Origin: Ornithinibacillus halophilus
GTDB lineage: Bacteria; Bacillota; Bacilli; Bacillales; Amphibacillaceae
DNA: 64,000 nucleotides
Reading direction: 5' to 3'
NCBI RefSeq assembly: GCF_900129485.1
Contig: NZ_FQVW01000010.1
Span: forward strand, 1-64,000
The notes beneath the pieces are model-generated. The model had not been told where the DNA came from. It saw only the letters and a list, made by a program, of their open reading frames with translations, and did no database searches. This document shows, in pieces, positions 24,765 to 34,328 of the stretch (position 1 is the first letter of the stretch; each line of letters starts with the position of its first letter). A program made the position numbers and the translations under genes.

Positions 24765-26123
24765 GTGGAACCTTTTATTCATTACAAAATAAATGAAACT
24801 GCAAATGGTATTGAAGTCGTGCTATATATGGATGAGAATCTTACGGAGTTTTCGGATGAACTTGGAACTATACCCAAGGTCGATGAATCTACATTAGAAA
24901 AAAAAGCCGTTAATTTTGTCAAACGAAAATTTCCTTCATTAAAAGTAAAGTCTGTAAAAATTATGGCTGGTGCCATGCTTTTAACAACTTTAGGTATAGG
25001 AACAATAACAACATATGAAGTATCAGCAGCTGAAATTGAGCCTAGCACCTCACAAACTGTTTCTACCTCCTATACAGTTTCTGCTGGTGATACCCTTTAT
25101 AGTATCGCTAAACAAAATGGCACTACAGTAGATGCCATTAAACAGTTAAATAATTTATCTTCGAATGTTTTACAAATTGGACAAACCTTAATGATTTCTA
25201 CTGGGAGCATTACTACACCAATAACAATAACTCATCAAGTTGTCTCAGGGGATACATTGTATAGTATCGCCAATCAAAATGGCACTACAGTCGATGCTAT
25301 TAAACAGGCTAATAATTTGTCTTCGAATGTCTTACAAATTGGGCAAACTTTAACGATCCCTTCTGGAAGTAGCACTGCACCTGTTCAAGCAAAAACAGCA
25401 CACCAAGTTGCTGCTGGAGACACCTTGTACAGTATTGCTACACAAAATGGAACTACAGTGAATGCAATTAAACAAGCGAATAATTTGTCTTCAAATATCT
25501 TACAAATTGGACAAACTTTAACGATTCCTTCTGGAAGTAGCACTGCACCTGTTCAAGCAAAAACAACACACCAAGTTGCTGCTGGAGACACCTTGTATAG
25601 TATTGCTACACAAAATGGAACTACGGTGAATGCCATTAAGCAAGCGAATAATTTGTCTTCGAATATCTTACAAATTGGACAAACTTTAACAATCCCATCA
25701 GGAACAACAGCAGCCCCTACACCATCATACCAAACAAAGGAACAATCTGTGGTCAATCAAGAAGATGTCGAGTGGCTTGCCAAAATGATTTACAGTGAAG
25801 GTAGAGGAGAATCACTTGAGGGGCAGATTGCCATTGGTGCTGTTATTATGAACCGAGTAAACAGCCCGTTGTTTCCAAATGATGTTAAGGAAGTATTATT
25901 TGAGAAAAGTTATGGATATTATCAATTTACACCGGCAGAAACTGGTGTCATCCATTCAGCACAACCGAATGCGCAACATTTTGAAGCAGCCCAACGTGCA
26001 ATAAATGGAGAGGATCCAACAAACGGAGCACTGTTTTTCTATAACCCAGATAAAACATCTAGCCCTTACCTAAAAAGTAGAACGGTATCCACAGTGATTG
26101 GAAACCATACATTTTCATTTTAG
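24765..26123 (+). CDS. LysM x4 cell-wall hydrolase with SleB/CwlJ-type catalytic domain
   Basis: A GTG start with AAGGAAGGTG upstream gives 452 residues. A hydrophilic N-terminal segment (1-65) precedes a membrane or signal segment (about 66-88, ending SAAE). Four LysM domains (about 100-320) follow, joined by Ser/Thr/Ala/Pro linkers, then a hydrolase_2 domain (about 335-452) with 'EDVEWLAKMIYSEGRGES', 'IGAVIMNRV' and 'NGALFFYNPD'. This domain is the lytic transglycosylase fold of the spore-cortex enzymes SleB and CwlJ; Glu in 'SEGRGE' is the likely catalytic acid. LysM units 3 and 4 are nearly identical (see the 168-bp repeat). Confidence 0.9.
   Translation: MEPFIHYKINETANGIEVVLYMDENLTEFSDELGTIPKVDESTLEKKAVNFVKRKFPSLKVKSVKIMAGAMLLTTLGIGTITTYEVSAAEIEPSTSQTVSTSYTVSAGDTLYSIAKQNGTTVDAIKQLNNLSSNVLQIGQTLMISTGSITTPITITHQVVSGDTLYSIANQNGTTVDAIKQANNLSSNVLQIGQTLTIPSGSSTAPVQAKTAHQVAAGDTLYSIATQNGTTVNAIKQANNLSSNILQIGQTLTIPSGSSTAPVQAKTTHQVAAGDTLYSIATQNGTTVNAIKQANNLSSNILQIGQTLTIPSGTTAAPTPSYQTKEQSVVNQEDVEWLAKMIYSEGRGESLEGQIAIGAVIMNRVNSPLFPNDVKEVLFEKSYGYYQFTPAETGVIHSAQPNAQHFEAAQRAINGEDPTNGALFFYNPDKTSSPYLKSRTVSTVIGNHTFSF
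25368..25703 (+). repeat. 168-bp in-frame tandem duplication within LysM region
   Basis: The block opening AGTAGCACTGCACCTGTTC recurs exactly 168 bp later (25368 and 25536). Each unit encodes one 56-residue LysM plus linker, differing at only a few positions. An older, diverged copy precedes it. Confidence 0.9.
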
Positions 26124-26162
26124 AGTAGGGGAATTTATGTAATATATTTGTTTTCTAAGCAG

Positions 26163-26203
26163 AAATCCGAACCATTCTACAATAAGAATAGGTTCGGATT
26201 TTT
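26163..26203 (+). terminator. Intrinsic terminator of LysM hydrolase gene
   Basis: AAATCCGAACC...ATTCT pairs with AGAAT...GGTTCGGATTT, followed by TTTTC. Confidence 0.8.
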
Positions 26204-26280
26204 CAGGAGAAAAGTATGGTACATATACTGTAACCACTTCGTCTATTTTTAAAAATAAAAAGTTATATATACTAAAACCA

Positions 26281-26399
26281 GCGGAGGAAATACACGTAGA
26301 CTCCTGCGGGAAGAAAGGCATAGGTGAGACCCCACAGGACGTTAGTCCGAGGAGGCTCACCAGCCGCCCGCGGAAAGCGAAGTGTATTTCTGTAGCGAT
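26281..26399. repeat. Interspersed ~120-bp structured repeat, copy 2
   Basis: Near-identical to the element at 6451-6570, same orientation, with compensating end sequences (GGAAATACAC / GTGTATTTC). It lies between the LysM gene terminator and the end of the GH65 gene. Confidence 0.88.
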
Positions 26400-26415
26400 A
26401 GTAAATATGTTACAT

Positions 26416-28683
26416 TCATATAGAGATTTCATTTCTTACTTCTTTGCCTTTTTCTAATAGCAATGATTCTCCACTATGCTTAATCTCCAGAGAATCTCCT
26501 TCTATTAGCTGGTAGCTCACATTATTTTCTTCTAAATGAATTTTAATCAATCGATCTTGGTAGTTTAAATGGAATTGTAGTGATTTCCATTCTTTCGGAA
26601 GTTTTGGATCGAGATATAGTCCACTTTCTTTTACGCGTAATCCAGCAAAACCATAGACAATCGCCATCCATGTACCACCCATATTCGCCATATGAAGACC
26701 ATCTCTTGTATTACCGTGTGTATTATCTATATCTAATCGAGCCGTTTTATTAAAGTAATCATATGCTTTTTCTTGATATCCAATTTTGGAAGCCATAATA
26801 CTAAACACACAATAGGATAAGGAAGAATCATGAGTAGTGATACTCTCATAGTAATCATACGACTTCTTAATCGTATCCAGATCAGATTCATCTTCCAATA
26901 AGAAGTTAGCCAAAACGGTATCAGCCTGTTTACATACTTGATATCGGTACAACGTTAAAGGATGATAATTTAATAGTAATGGAAATTCCTCTTTTGGTGT
27001 GTTCTCTAAATCCCAACGTTTCTTTTGTAAAAAGCTATCATCTTGAGCGTGGATTAAATGGTTTTCATCATATGGTAAATACATCTGTTCTCCAGCTTTT
27101 TCCCACTCATCCACTTCCTCAGTTGTTAATCCAATTTTCTCTGACAATGATTCAAGTCCACCTGATTCGTTCAACTTACGATATACTTTAGCTGCCCATA
27201 GTAAATTATGTTTAGCCATGACATTCGTATAGTAATTATTATTAACGACACAAGTATATTCATCTGGTCCAGTGACATCATCAATTCTAAATTGACCGTC
27301 CATAAAATGTCCTGTATCCACCCATAAACGAGCAGTCTCAAAGAGTACTTCAGCCATGTAGTCCTTTAAAAATTGCTCATCTTTAGTAGTCAAATAATAT
27401 TGGATATAACTATAAGCAATATCGGCACTAATATGATATTGAGCCGTACCAGCTGGGAAGTATGCCGAACTTTCTTGCCCAGTAATCGTTCGCCATGGGA
27501 ATAGTGCCCCTTTTGTATGTCCCATTTCACGGGCACGTTGTCTAGCACTATCTAAGATGGAATAGCGATGTAACAGTAAATTCTTTGCAATCTCGGGATT
27601 TGTCATTAAGAATACAGGGAAAATATAAATTTCGGTATCCCAGAAATAATGCCCTTCATAACCTTCTCCTGAAAGTCCTTTTGCTGCAATATTACTTCTT
27701 GGATCCTTCCCGACAGACTGTAGTAGATGGAATAAATTAAAACGTATTCCCTCTTGTAATTCCTGGTCTCCATCAATCACAATATCAGATGTAGCCCAGA
27801 AATTATTTAAATACTGCTGTTGTTCTTCTAATAATGAATCAAAACTCATTGCCTTAAGTTCATTCAGTATAGAAAGACCTGCTTTCGTCACATCTTCTCC
27901 ATGCCTCAATGAGTCAGTGTACACATTTAATTTCGTAAATTGAAGTGCATCACCATTTATCAAATAGGTTTCTGATACCAAACCATCGTTTACATGACTC
28001 TCATACGTATGATCGGCATCTACCGTAGTTTTCGAAGCACACGCTACTTTAAGTTCTGTTGCGTACGTTTGGTTTTTAACAATACTAGTCTTTTCTTCAC
28101 TTCTAGCATCAATGACATGTAGACGCTTTGCATGACCAGATGCAACCCTCGGATCATTTTTATCCACAAAGTTCGTAACATCCCCATTAACTGTGGAAAC
28201 AATTTTTACTTCTGACTCTTGAAGTGGTTCCACCTTCACATCAATTGCTAGGACTTCCCTACGTACAAAAGAAATTAATCTTCTAAAATGAAGTTTTGCT
28301 TCCTTACCAGTTTTTGACTTCCAATGAATGATACGTTCAGCAAAGCCTTTATCCATATGTAAGTGACGTTCAAAGTTCACCACTTCTCCATCAAATAAAC
28401 TAAATCGTTCCCCATCAATATAGATTTCCACCGTCTGGGCATCTATTACATTGACGAGTTTTTGTTGTTTATCAGGAAAAGCGTGAAGTTTTTCACCATA
28501 GGATATTTCCGTTTCATCGTGAAATGCATTAATGTATGTTCCTCGGATCGATTTGAATTCCTCATTATAACCTTCTTCAAAATTACCTCTCACGCCTAAA
28601 TATCCATTTCCTAAAGACAAAAGACTTTCATTAATTAATAATTGCTCATTATCTAATTGTGATTTCGTTATTTTCCACGTCAT
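26416..28683 (-). CDS. GH65 disaccharide phosphorylase (maltose phosphorylase-like)
   Basis: About 755 residues from the ATG at 28683 (TTAGGAG site, overlapping the pgmB stop). GH65 landmarks: N-terminal 'LLINESLLSLGNGYLGVRGNFE' (read in parts), the (alpha/alpha)6 barrel with 'EGHYFWDTEIYIFP', and the general-acid Glu in 'VTGPDEYTCVVNNNYYTN' near 480. The enzyme splits an alpha-glucosyl disaccharide with phosphate into beta-glucose-1-phosphate and glucose. The adjacent beta-phosphoglucomutase gene fits exactly. Maltose is the commonest substrate in such operons, but kojibiose, nigerose or trehalose phosphorylase cannot be excluded. Last gene of the operon. Confidence 0.9.
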   Translation of the reverse strand: MTWKITKSQLDNEQLLINESLLSLGNGYLGVRGNFEEGYNEEFKSIRGTYINAFHDETEISYGEKLHAFPDKQQKLVNVIDAQTVEIYIDGERFSLFDGEVVNFERHLHMDKGFAERIIHWKSKTGKEAKLHFRRLISFVRREVLAIDVKVEPLQESEVKIVSTVNGDVTNFVDKNDPRVASGHAKRLHVIDARSEEKTSIVKNQTYATELKVACASKTTVDADHTYESHVNDGLVSETYLINGDALQFTKLNVYTDSLRHGEDVTKAGLSILNELKAMSFDSLLEEQQQYLNNFWATSDIVIDGDQELQEGIRFNLFHLLQSVGKDPRSNIAAKGLSGEGYEGHYFWDTEIYIFPVFLMTNPEIAKNLLLHRYSILDSARQRAREMGHTKGALFPWRTITGQESSAYFPAGTAQYHISADIAYSYIQYYLTTKDEQFLKDYMAEVLFETARLWVDTGHFMDGQFRIDDVTGPDEYTCVVNNNYYTNVMAKHNLLWAAKVYRKLNESGGLESLSEKIGLTTEEVDEWEKAGEQMYLPYDENHLIHAQDDSFLQKKRWDLENTPKEEFPLLLNYHPLTLYRYQVCKQADTVLANFLLEDESDLDTIKKSYDYYESITTHDSSLSYCVFSIMASKIGYQEKAYDYFNKTARLDIDNTHGNTRDGLHMANMGGTWMAIVYGFAGLRVKESGLYLDPKLPKEWKSLQFHLNYQDRLIKIHLEENNVSYQLIEGDSLEIKHSGESLLLEKGKEVRNEISI

Positions 28684-28694
28684 AAACGACACTC

Positions 28695-29369
28695 CTAATT
28701 TCTAGCTTGACGAAACGCTTCGATAATTTTATTAAAATCTAATCCTGTTGTATCTTCTACTACCATATCAGCAGCAGCTAACACTTCTTTATCTCCTACT
28801 CCTACTGAAAACATAGATGCAGCGTTAATGGCTTGTACACCAGATGCAGCATCTTCAACCCCTATACACTCTGAATAGTCAACGGATAAGAAATCAGCTG
28901 CAGTTGTAAAAATCTCAGGATCTGGTTTTCCATTAGAAAGCTTTGCTGGATCTACAATATATCGGAAGTAATCCGATAATTGGAGTTGTTCTAAAATCAT
29001 TGGAGCATTTTTACTAGCGGAGGCAAGTGCAATTTCGATTTTGTTCGATTTAATCGTATCAAGAAAGTCCTTGATACCTGGCAAAATATGTTCTGGAGTG
29101 ATGGCTTGCATTAGTTGTTTGTAATGCTCATTTTTCTTGGTTGCTAATCCTTCTTTTTCCTCTGCTGCTAATGATTGGTAACTAGAGTCAAGTGCTAGAA
29201 TTCGATCCAATGAATCCATACGACTAATACCTTTTAACTGTTCATTAAATTCTCGATCTATATGTATCCCTAACTCCTCAGCTAGTTGTTTCCACGCTTG
29301 ATAATGGAATTCTGCAGTATCGGTAATTACTCCATCCAAGTCAAAAATAAATGCTTTTGGATTAGTCAT
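28695..29369 (-). CDS. pgmB: Beta-phosphoglucomutase
   Basis: About 224 residues from the ATG at 29369 (AAAGG 10 nt upstream). HAD superfamily: motif I 'FIFDLDGVITDT' with nucleophile and acid Asp two apart, cap domain with the 'KGISRMDSLDRIL' substrate loop, motif II 'LASASKN', Lys in 'LSNGKPDPEIF' and motif IV 'GVEDAASGVQA'. It converts beta-glucose-1-phosphate to glucose-6-phosphate, the step after the GH65 phosphorylase encoded 11 bp downstream. Length and motifs are typical. Confidence 0.93.
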   Translation of the reverse strand: MTNPKAFIFDLDGVITDTAEFHYQAWKQLAEELGIHIDREFNEQLKGISRMDSLDRILALDSSYQSLAAEEKEGLATKKNEHYKQLMQAITPEHILPGIKDFLDTIKSNKIEIALASASKNAPMILEQLQLSDYFRYIVDPAKLSNGKPDPEIFTTAADFLSVDYSECIGVEDAASGVQAINAASMFSVGVGDKEVLAAADMVVEDTTGLDFNKIIEAFRQARN

Positions 29370-29398
29370 CAATCTCAAACCTTTCTTAGTAAATAGGA

Positions 29399-29434
29399 GT
29401 CTCAGCTAGTCTGTTCTTAAAAGCTAGCTGAGAC
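29399..29434 (-). promoter_or_regulatory. Intercistronic hairpin between malL-like and pgmB
   Basis: Perfect 11-bp inverted repeat GTCTCAGCTAG / CTAGCTGAGAC with a 14-nt loop. No T-run follows on the minus strand, so it is more likely a processing or mRNA-stability element than a terminator. Confidence 0.6.
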
Positions 29435-29447
29435 CTTTATTTAGTGA

Positions 29448-31136
29448 TTATTTTCCTTTGTATACTCTTGCTTCATATGGTTTTAATGTAAATGAATTAT
29501 AATCTTCTACTCCACCATTTTGAGGATAGTTACTGATTAGCAACTCATCTGCTTCAAATGATACATCAGAAGGAAGGTCAAACTTCACTTCTTCTTCACT
29601 GAAGTTCGTTAACACAAGTAACTTTTCTCCTTCATACGTACGTGTATACGCGTAGATTTGTTCATGTTCATCTAGGATAAGGTCATAATCACCATATACG
29701 ATGATTGGATGTGTTTTACGAAGTTGAATTAACTCGCGATAATAGTGATAAATTGAATTTTCATCATTAACTGCTTGCTCTGCATTCACTTCTTTATAAT
29801 TTGGATTGACTTTAATCCAAGGTTCTCCAGTAGTGAAACCAGCATTTTCTGTCGCATCCCATTGAACTGGTGTACGCGCATTATCGCGCCCTTTCACATA
29901 GATGGATTCCATCACTTTATCCGGATCTTCATTACCTTCAATTACTTTTTCTTTATACATATTTAGAATTTCAATATCTTTATATTCATCAATAGAATCA
30001 AACTTGATGTTCGTCATACCGATTTCTTCACCTTGGAAAACGTATGGTGTACCTTGCAACATGTGCAAGAAAGTACCTAACATTTTCGCAGTTTCCACAC
30101 GATATTCCTTATCATTTCCAAAACGAGACACCATTCTTGGTTGGTCATGGTTATTTAAATATAGACTATTCCAGCCGACACCTTGCAGGCCTTTTTGCCA
30201 TCTAGTAATACTTGCTTTTAAATCTCTTAAATCTAAAGGTTTTAAATCCCATTTTCCGTTCGGTCCAGAGTCTAGATCCATATGTTCGAATTGGAATACC
30301 ATTTGAAGCTCTTTACGCTCTGGGTCAGTGTATTTCTTCGCCTCTTCGACATCAACACCCGGCATTTCACCAACTGTCATCACGTCATAATTGGATATCA
30401 CTTCTTCATTCATTTCACGTAAAAACTCATGAATTCGTGGTCCATTCATGAAATACTTTCCGCCACCAACATATTTCTTACCCTCTGGATTCGGTGCATC
30501 AGGTAAACCAGGAACCTTCGAGATAAAGTTGATAACATCCATTCGGAAACCATCAACGCCTTTATCTAACCACCACTTCATCATGTCATAGATTTCTTGA
30601 CGAAGCTTCGGATTTTCCCAGTTTAAATCTGGTTGCTTTCTACTGAAAATATGTAAAAAGTATTCATCTGTATTTTCATCATATTCCCAAGCAGGCCCAC
30701 TAAATGTAGATTCCCAGTTATTTGGTTCTTTCCCATCTTTACCTGGTCTCCATATGTAGTAGTCGCGATATGGATTATCTTTTGATTTTCTTGATTCTTT
30801 GAACCATTCGTGTTCATCGGATGAATGGTTAACAACAAGGTCCATGATAAGCTTTAAATCACGCTTATGCATTTCTTCTAATAGTTCTTCCCAGTCTTCC
30901 ATCGTACCGAATTCATCCATGATTGCTTTATAATCAGCAATATCATAGCCATTATCGTCATTTGGTGATTTATATACTGGCGATAACCAAATCACATTAA
31001 TACCTAGATTTTTTAAATAATCTAGTTTTTCAGTAATCCCTTTAATATCACCAATTCCATCTCCGTTACTATCATTGAAGCTTCTTGGATAAATTTGATA
31101 TACAATACTTTCTTTCCACCATGCTTTATGTGTCAT
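29448..31136 (-). CDS. malL: GH13 oligo-1,6-glucosidase / alpha-glucosidase
   Basis: A 562-residue GH13 enzyme of the MalL type: 'KESIVYQIYPRSFNDSNGDGIGDI' (read in parts) at the N-terminus, 'DLVVNHSSDEHEWF', nucleophile in 'GFRMDVINF', acid 'TVGEMPG' and 'NNHDQPR'. Val after the nucleophile Asp region (MDVIN) is the hallmark of enzymes preferring alpha-1,6 links. It would free glucose from isomaltose-type oligosaccharides or sucrose in the cytoplasm, complementing the phosphorylase. It lies between the permease genes and pgmB. Confidence 0.9.
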   Translation of the reverse strand: MTHKAWWKESIVYQIYPRSFNDSNGDGIGDIKGITEKLDYLKNLGINVIWLSPVYKSPNDDNGYDIADYKAIMDEFGTMEDWEELLEEMHKRDLKLIMDLVVNHSSDEHEWFKESRKSKDNPYRDYYIWRPGKDGKEPNNWESTFSGPAWEYDENTDEYFLHIFSRKQPDLNWENPKLRQEIYDMMKWWLDKGVDGFRMDVINFISKVPGLPDAPNPEGKKYVGGGKYFMNGPRIHEFLREMNEEVISNYDVMTVGEMPGVDVEEAKKYTDPERKELQMVFQFEHMDLDSGPNGKWDLKPLDLRDLKASITRWQKGLQGVGWNSLYLNNHDQPRMVSRFGNDKEYRVETAKMLGTFLHMLQGTPYVFQGEEIGMTNIKFDSIDEYKDIEILNMYKEKVIEGNEDPDKVMESIYVKGRDNARTPVQWDATENAGFTTGEPWIKVNPNYKEVNAEQAVNDENSIYHYYRELIQLRKTHPIIVYGDYDLILDEHEQIYAYTRTYEGEKLLVLTNFSEEEVKFDLPSDVSFEADELLISNYPQNGGVEDYNSFTLKPYEARVYKGK

Positions 31137-31225
31137 ACTGTATTTCCTCCCATTTTGCTAAAGAAACACATCGTCCCCCCGAAAAAATCGAACCTACGTG
31201 TGTTTCTCTACGTTTTATACTGCTA

Positions 31226-32047
31226 TTATTTAATCGAGCCTCTCATTACTCCACCGATAATCCATTTTTGAGCGAAGATATAGATGATAATCATTGGTAA
31301 CATTGCCATTAAGTAAGATGCAAAGGCAAGGTTATAGTCTGTACTAAATTGTCCTTGGAATGCATATTGAACGAGTGGCAGTGTATATTGACTCGAATCA
31401 CTTAATATAACTAGCGGCAGCATGAAGTCATTCCAAGCTGCTAGTGCTGTAAGAATTGCAACAGTTGCATGCATTGGCTTCATTAGAGGAAAGATTACTT
31501 TCCAGAACACTTGCCATGTGCTAGCACCGTCAATAATTGCTGCTTCCTCTAATTCTTTTGGTACTGTCTTTACGAATCCAACGTAAATAAATACGTTAAA
31601 TGCTAATTGCATCACAGCGTTTAAAATGACTAGGCCGACTAAATTGTCCATTCCCCATGTTGCCGTTTGTTTAACTAGTGGTAACATGATGATAGGAAAT
31701 GGAATGAACATCGCACTAATGAAATAAAGATACAGGAACTTATAGAATTTTTTGTGTAAGTTTCTAGCAATGGCATAAGCCACTAAAGAATGACTGATTA
31801 AAACTAAAGCCACTGTAAAGATCGTTACAAACACACTATTTCCTAACGCCTGAAAGAAATTTGTCATTTCAATCGCATCAATGAAATTTTGGAATGACCA
31901 AGATTGTGGTAGTGCTAACAGATTCCCTGCCATCTCTTGTGGTGTTTTAAATGCGATTGTAATCGTTAAATACAAAGGGAATAAAATAAAGATTGCCCCT
32001 AAAATCAATAAGATTGTAACCTTCCAATTCGTTCGACTTCCTATCAT
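31226..32047 (-). CDS. Sugar ABC transporter permease, MalG type
   Basis: A 273-residue protein with six helices and the EAA loop 'EEAAIIDGASTWQVFWKVIFPL' (read in parts) near 175-195, the contact site for the ATPase. It belongs to the carbohydrate-uptake-1 family. It starts 2 bp after its partner permease stop, behind AGAGGTGA. No ATP-binding subunit is encoded in the operon; a shared MsmX-type ATPase elsewhere would be needed, as in B. subtilis. Confidence 0.92.
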   Translation of the reverse strand: MIGSRTNWKVTILLILGAIFILFPLYLTITIAFKTPQEMAGNLLALPQSWSFQNFIDAIEMTNFFQALGNSVFVTIFTVALVLISHSLVAYAIARNLHKKFYKFLYLYFISAMFIPFPIIMLPLVKQTATWGMDNLVGLVILNAVMQLAFNVFIYVGFVKTVPKELEEAAIIDGASTWQVFWKVIFPLMKPMHATVAILTALAAWNDFMLPLVILSDSSQYTLPLVQYAFQGQFSTDYNLAFASYLMAMLPMIIIYIFAQKWIIGGVMRGSIK

Positions 32048-32049
32048 CG

Positions 32050-32910
32050 TTATTTCACCTCTCTTCGTTCAAGTACACGTAATTGAATAATGGATATTGC
32101 AACAATTACGATGAAATAAATTACTGCGTTCGCTGATTGATAGGCGAATTCTCCACCTTGGAATCCACCACGGTAAATTAATAAGGAAATGGATTCAGTT
32201 ACTTGTCCAGGTCCACCACCAGTTAATGCAACAATTTGGTCGAATGCCATTAAGAAGTTCTTCATAGCAACAACCATGTTAATAGTAAAGAACGGAGCAA
32301 CTAATGGGAATGTTATTTTCCAGAATTTTGCCCAAGAACCTGCACCATCAATATTAGCAGCCTCATAAACTTGATCATCGATTGTAGAAAGTCCCGCTAA
32401 GTATAATAGTGTATTAAATGCTGCTGATTGCCATACAGCAACGAACACAATTCCTAACCACGCCATATCTGGATTTCCTAAAATATTGGTTGATAGGAAT
32501 TCAATATTAAGCGCTTGTCCCAATTGGGGTAAAAGATGAGTAAATGCAAATTTGAAGATGTAACCTACAATCAACACACTTAAAATATAAGGTAAAAAGT
32601 AGGTTGCTCTTAGTGTTTTACGTAGTTTGATATTGGAATTAAGACCAATTGCAATCAACAAACTAATGATGTTAACAAGAACTGTTGATACGATTGCAAA
32701 TTGAAATGTAAAGCCGTATGCACTTAAAGCACGGCTATCTTGAAATACATTAAGATAATTTTTTAATCCTACGAAATCCCAAATTCCATACCCTTTATAG
32801 TCCGTAAAACTATAAAATATCCCTTGTAACGTTGGATATGTATGAAAGGTGAAAAACAGAAGAAAAGCAGGAATAACCATTATCAGAAAAGTATGCTTTC
32901 TTTTCACCAT
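32050..32910 (-). CDS. Sugar ABC transporter permease, MalF/UgpA type
   Basis: About 286 residues from the ATG at 32910 (AAAGGAGAG upstream; the longer in-frame start at 32946 has none). Six helices; EAA loop 'YEAANIDGAGSWAKFWKITFPL' (read in parts) near 200. It lacks the long N-terminal extension of MalF/MdxF, so it is closer to UgpA-type permeases. It pairs with the permease encoded directly downstream. Confidence 0.92.
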   Translation of the reverse strand: MVKRKHTFLIMVIPAFLLFFTFHTYPTLQGIFYSFTDYKGYGIWDFVGLKNYLNVFQDSRALSAYGFTFQFAIVSTVLVNIISLLIAIGLNSNIKLRKTLRATYFLPYILSVLIVGYIFKFAFTHLLPQLGQALNIEFLSTNILGNPDMAWLGIVFVAVWQSAAFNTLLYLAGLSTIDDQVYEAANIDGAGSWAKFWKITFPLVAPFFTINMVVAMKNFLMAFDQIVALTGGGPGQVTESISLLIYRGGFQGGEFAYQSANAVIYFIVIVAISIIQLRVLERREVK

Positions 32911-32971
32911 GACGAAACTCTCTCCTTTAGAAATAAGTAGGGGCATCTACAATGAGAAGCCCCTATTTACA

Positions 32972-34210
32972 TTATCTATTAATTACTTTATCCCATTCGG
33001 AATCTAATGTTTGTAGTGCAGCTTCTTTATCTTTTTTAATTAAGAAGTCTTGAACTAAGTTCTCTGCTCCCATCCCAGCTGGGTAGTAGTGGTCAACGAA
33101 GCTTGTTAACGTACCTTCTTCAAAATTAACACGGATTCCTTCAAATACTGGGTCTTCTTGGAATACGCCTTCAACTGCTGAGAACGCTTTTTGTTCATCA
33201 ATATATTGTTGTGCTGTCTCTTGACTAATCAAGAATTCAATAAATGTCAATGCTTCTTCTTTATGCGGAGTTGTTTCACTTACAGTAAGAGCAACATCAA
33301 CACCTGAAACAAGATTGTTTTCTTCTGTTTGATTATGTGATGGAAGAGCAAAAGTTCCTAGTTCGACATCAGGGTTCGCTTTTAAAATTTCTGGGATCGC
33401 CCAGTTCCCTTGGATATAGAAAACACCCTCTCCATTTGCAAATGCATTATTACCGTCACCATATCCAACACTAAAGTTATCTCCTTGTCCATACTCCATT
33501 AATTCCAACATCTTATCAGCAACTTCATCATATTCTTCTTGGAAAGAAGCTTCGTTGTTATTTTTTCTTTCAGCAAAGTCATCTGCTACTAGGTTTCCTG
33601 CAACACCATTCCAAATCGGCATTGCTGTCCATGCTTCTTGAAGCGTGAAGTATAGAGGAATTTCACCAGCTCCTTGTGCTGTTTCTAAAGCTGCGATAAA
33701 TTCATCCCAATTTGTTGGAATATCAATATTTAATTCTTCTACTTTTTGCTTATTGTAAATAACTGTGTTGGCATTTGTTGCATATGGAAGTGCATATACT
33801 CCATCATTTTCTGGTCCAACTAATTGTCCAAGCATATCTACATAAGAAGATTGTACGTTACTTAACGCATCAGAATCCGTGAAATCATGAAATACACCTG
33901 CTCTAGCTAACTCACCAAATGTTGCGTTACCGCCAATTGACATAATGTCAGGTAAGTCATCTTTTGTTAAGCGAGTTTTTAGCACTGTTTCCGCTTCTGG
34001 TGGAGCTTCTAACTTTATATTAATATCTGGGTTTTGACTTTCAAATTCTTCAATTAGACCTTTATAAGTATCAATGCTTTCCGACTTATTAGAGAAAAGT
34101 TCTAATGTAACTTTTCCATCTTTAGAACCACTATCATCTCCTCCACAACCGGCAAGAAGTAACGCAGAACCTAATGTTATTGCTGCTAATCCTTTTGTAA
34201 ATTTATTCAT
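32972..34210 (-). CDS. Extracellular sugar-binding lipoprotein of ABC importer
   Basis: About 412 residues from the ATG at 34210 (TGGAGG upstream); an in-frame start at 34273 would put 21 polar residues before the signal peptide and is rejected. Lipobox LAGC (Cys22) followed by GGDDSGS. The mature part is a family-1 solute-binding protein ('LPDIMSIGGNATFGELA', 'LPYATNANTVIYNKQKVEEL'). First gene of the alpha-glucoside operon; the LacI operator at 34285 lies just upstream. Ligand is probably a glucose disaccharide or oligosaccharide from the enzymes encoded with it. Confidence 0.92.
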   Translation of the reverse strand: MNKFTKGLAAITLGSALLLAGCGGDDSGSKDGKVTLELFSNKSESIDTYKGLIEEFESQNPDINIKLEAPPEAETVLKTRLTKDDLPDIMSIGGNATFGELARAGVFHDFTDSDALSNVQSSYVDMLGQLVGPENDGVYALPYATNANTVIYNKQKVEELNIDIPTNWDEFIAALETAQGAGEIPLYFTLQEAWTAMPIWNGVAGNLVADDFAERKNNNEASFQEEYDEVADKMLELMEYGQGDNFSVGYGDGNNAFANGEGVFYIQGNWAIPEILKANPDVELGTFALPSHNQTEENNLVSGVDVALTVSETTPHKEEALTFIEFLISQETAQQYIDEQKAFSAVEGVFQEDPVFEGIRVNFEEGTLTSFVDHYYPAGMGAENLVQDFLIKKDKEAALQTLDSEWDKVINR

Positions 34211-34284
34211 CGTATAATACCTCCATTTTTTATATCTCTTATTATATTGGTTGTTTAAAAATATCATATGCATACTCTAAACAA

Positions 34285-34298
34285 CGTAAACGTTTACG
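34285..34298. promoter_or_regulatory. LacI-family operator upstream of sugar operon
   Basis: Perfect palindrome CGTAAACGTTTACG about 75 bp before the binding-protein start, identical to the site at 35357. The central CG and symmetry are typical of LacI-family operators. Confidence 0.85.
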
Positions 34299-34328
34299 TA
34301 AAAAGCATAAGAAGAAATATTACTCTCT

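Noticed and set aside
24765-26123. Direct repeats here as a CRISPR array
   Set aside because: The repeats are 168-bp coding units of LysM domains with no unique spacers; the 21-bp and 52-bp arrays also lack repeat-spacer alternation and no cas gene is present.
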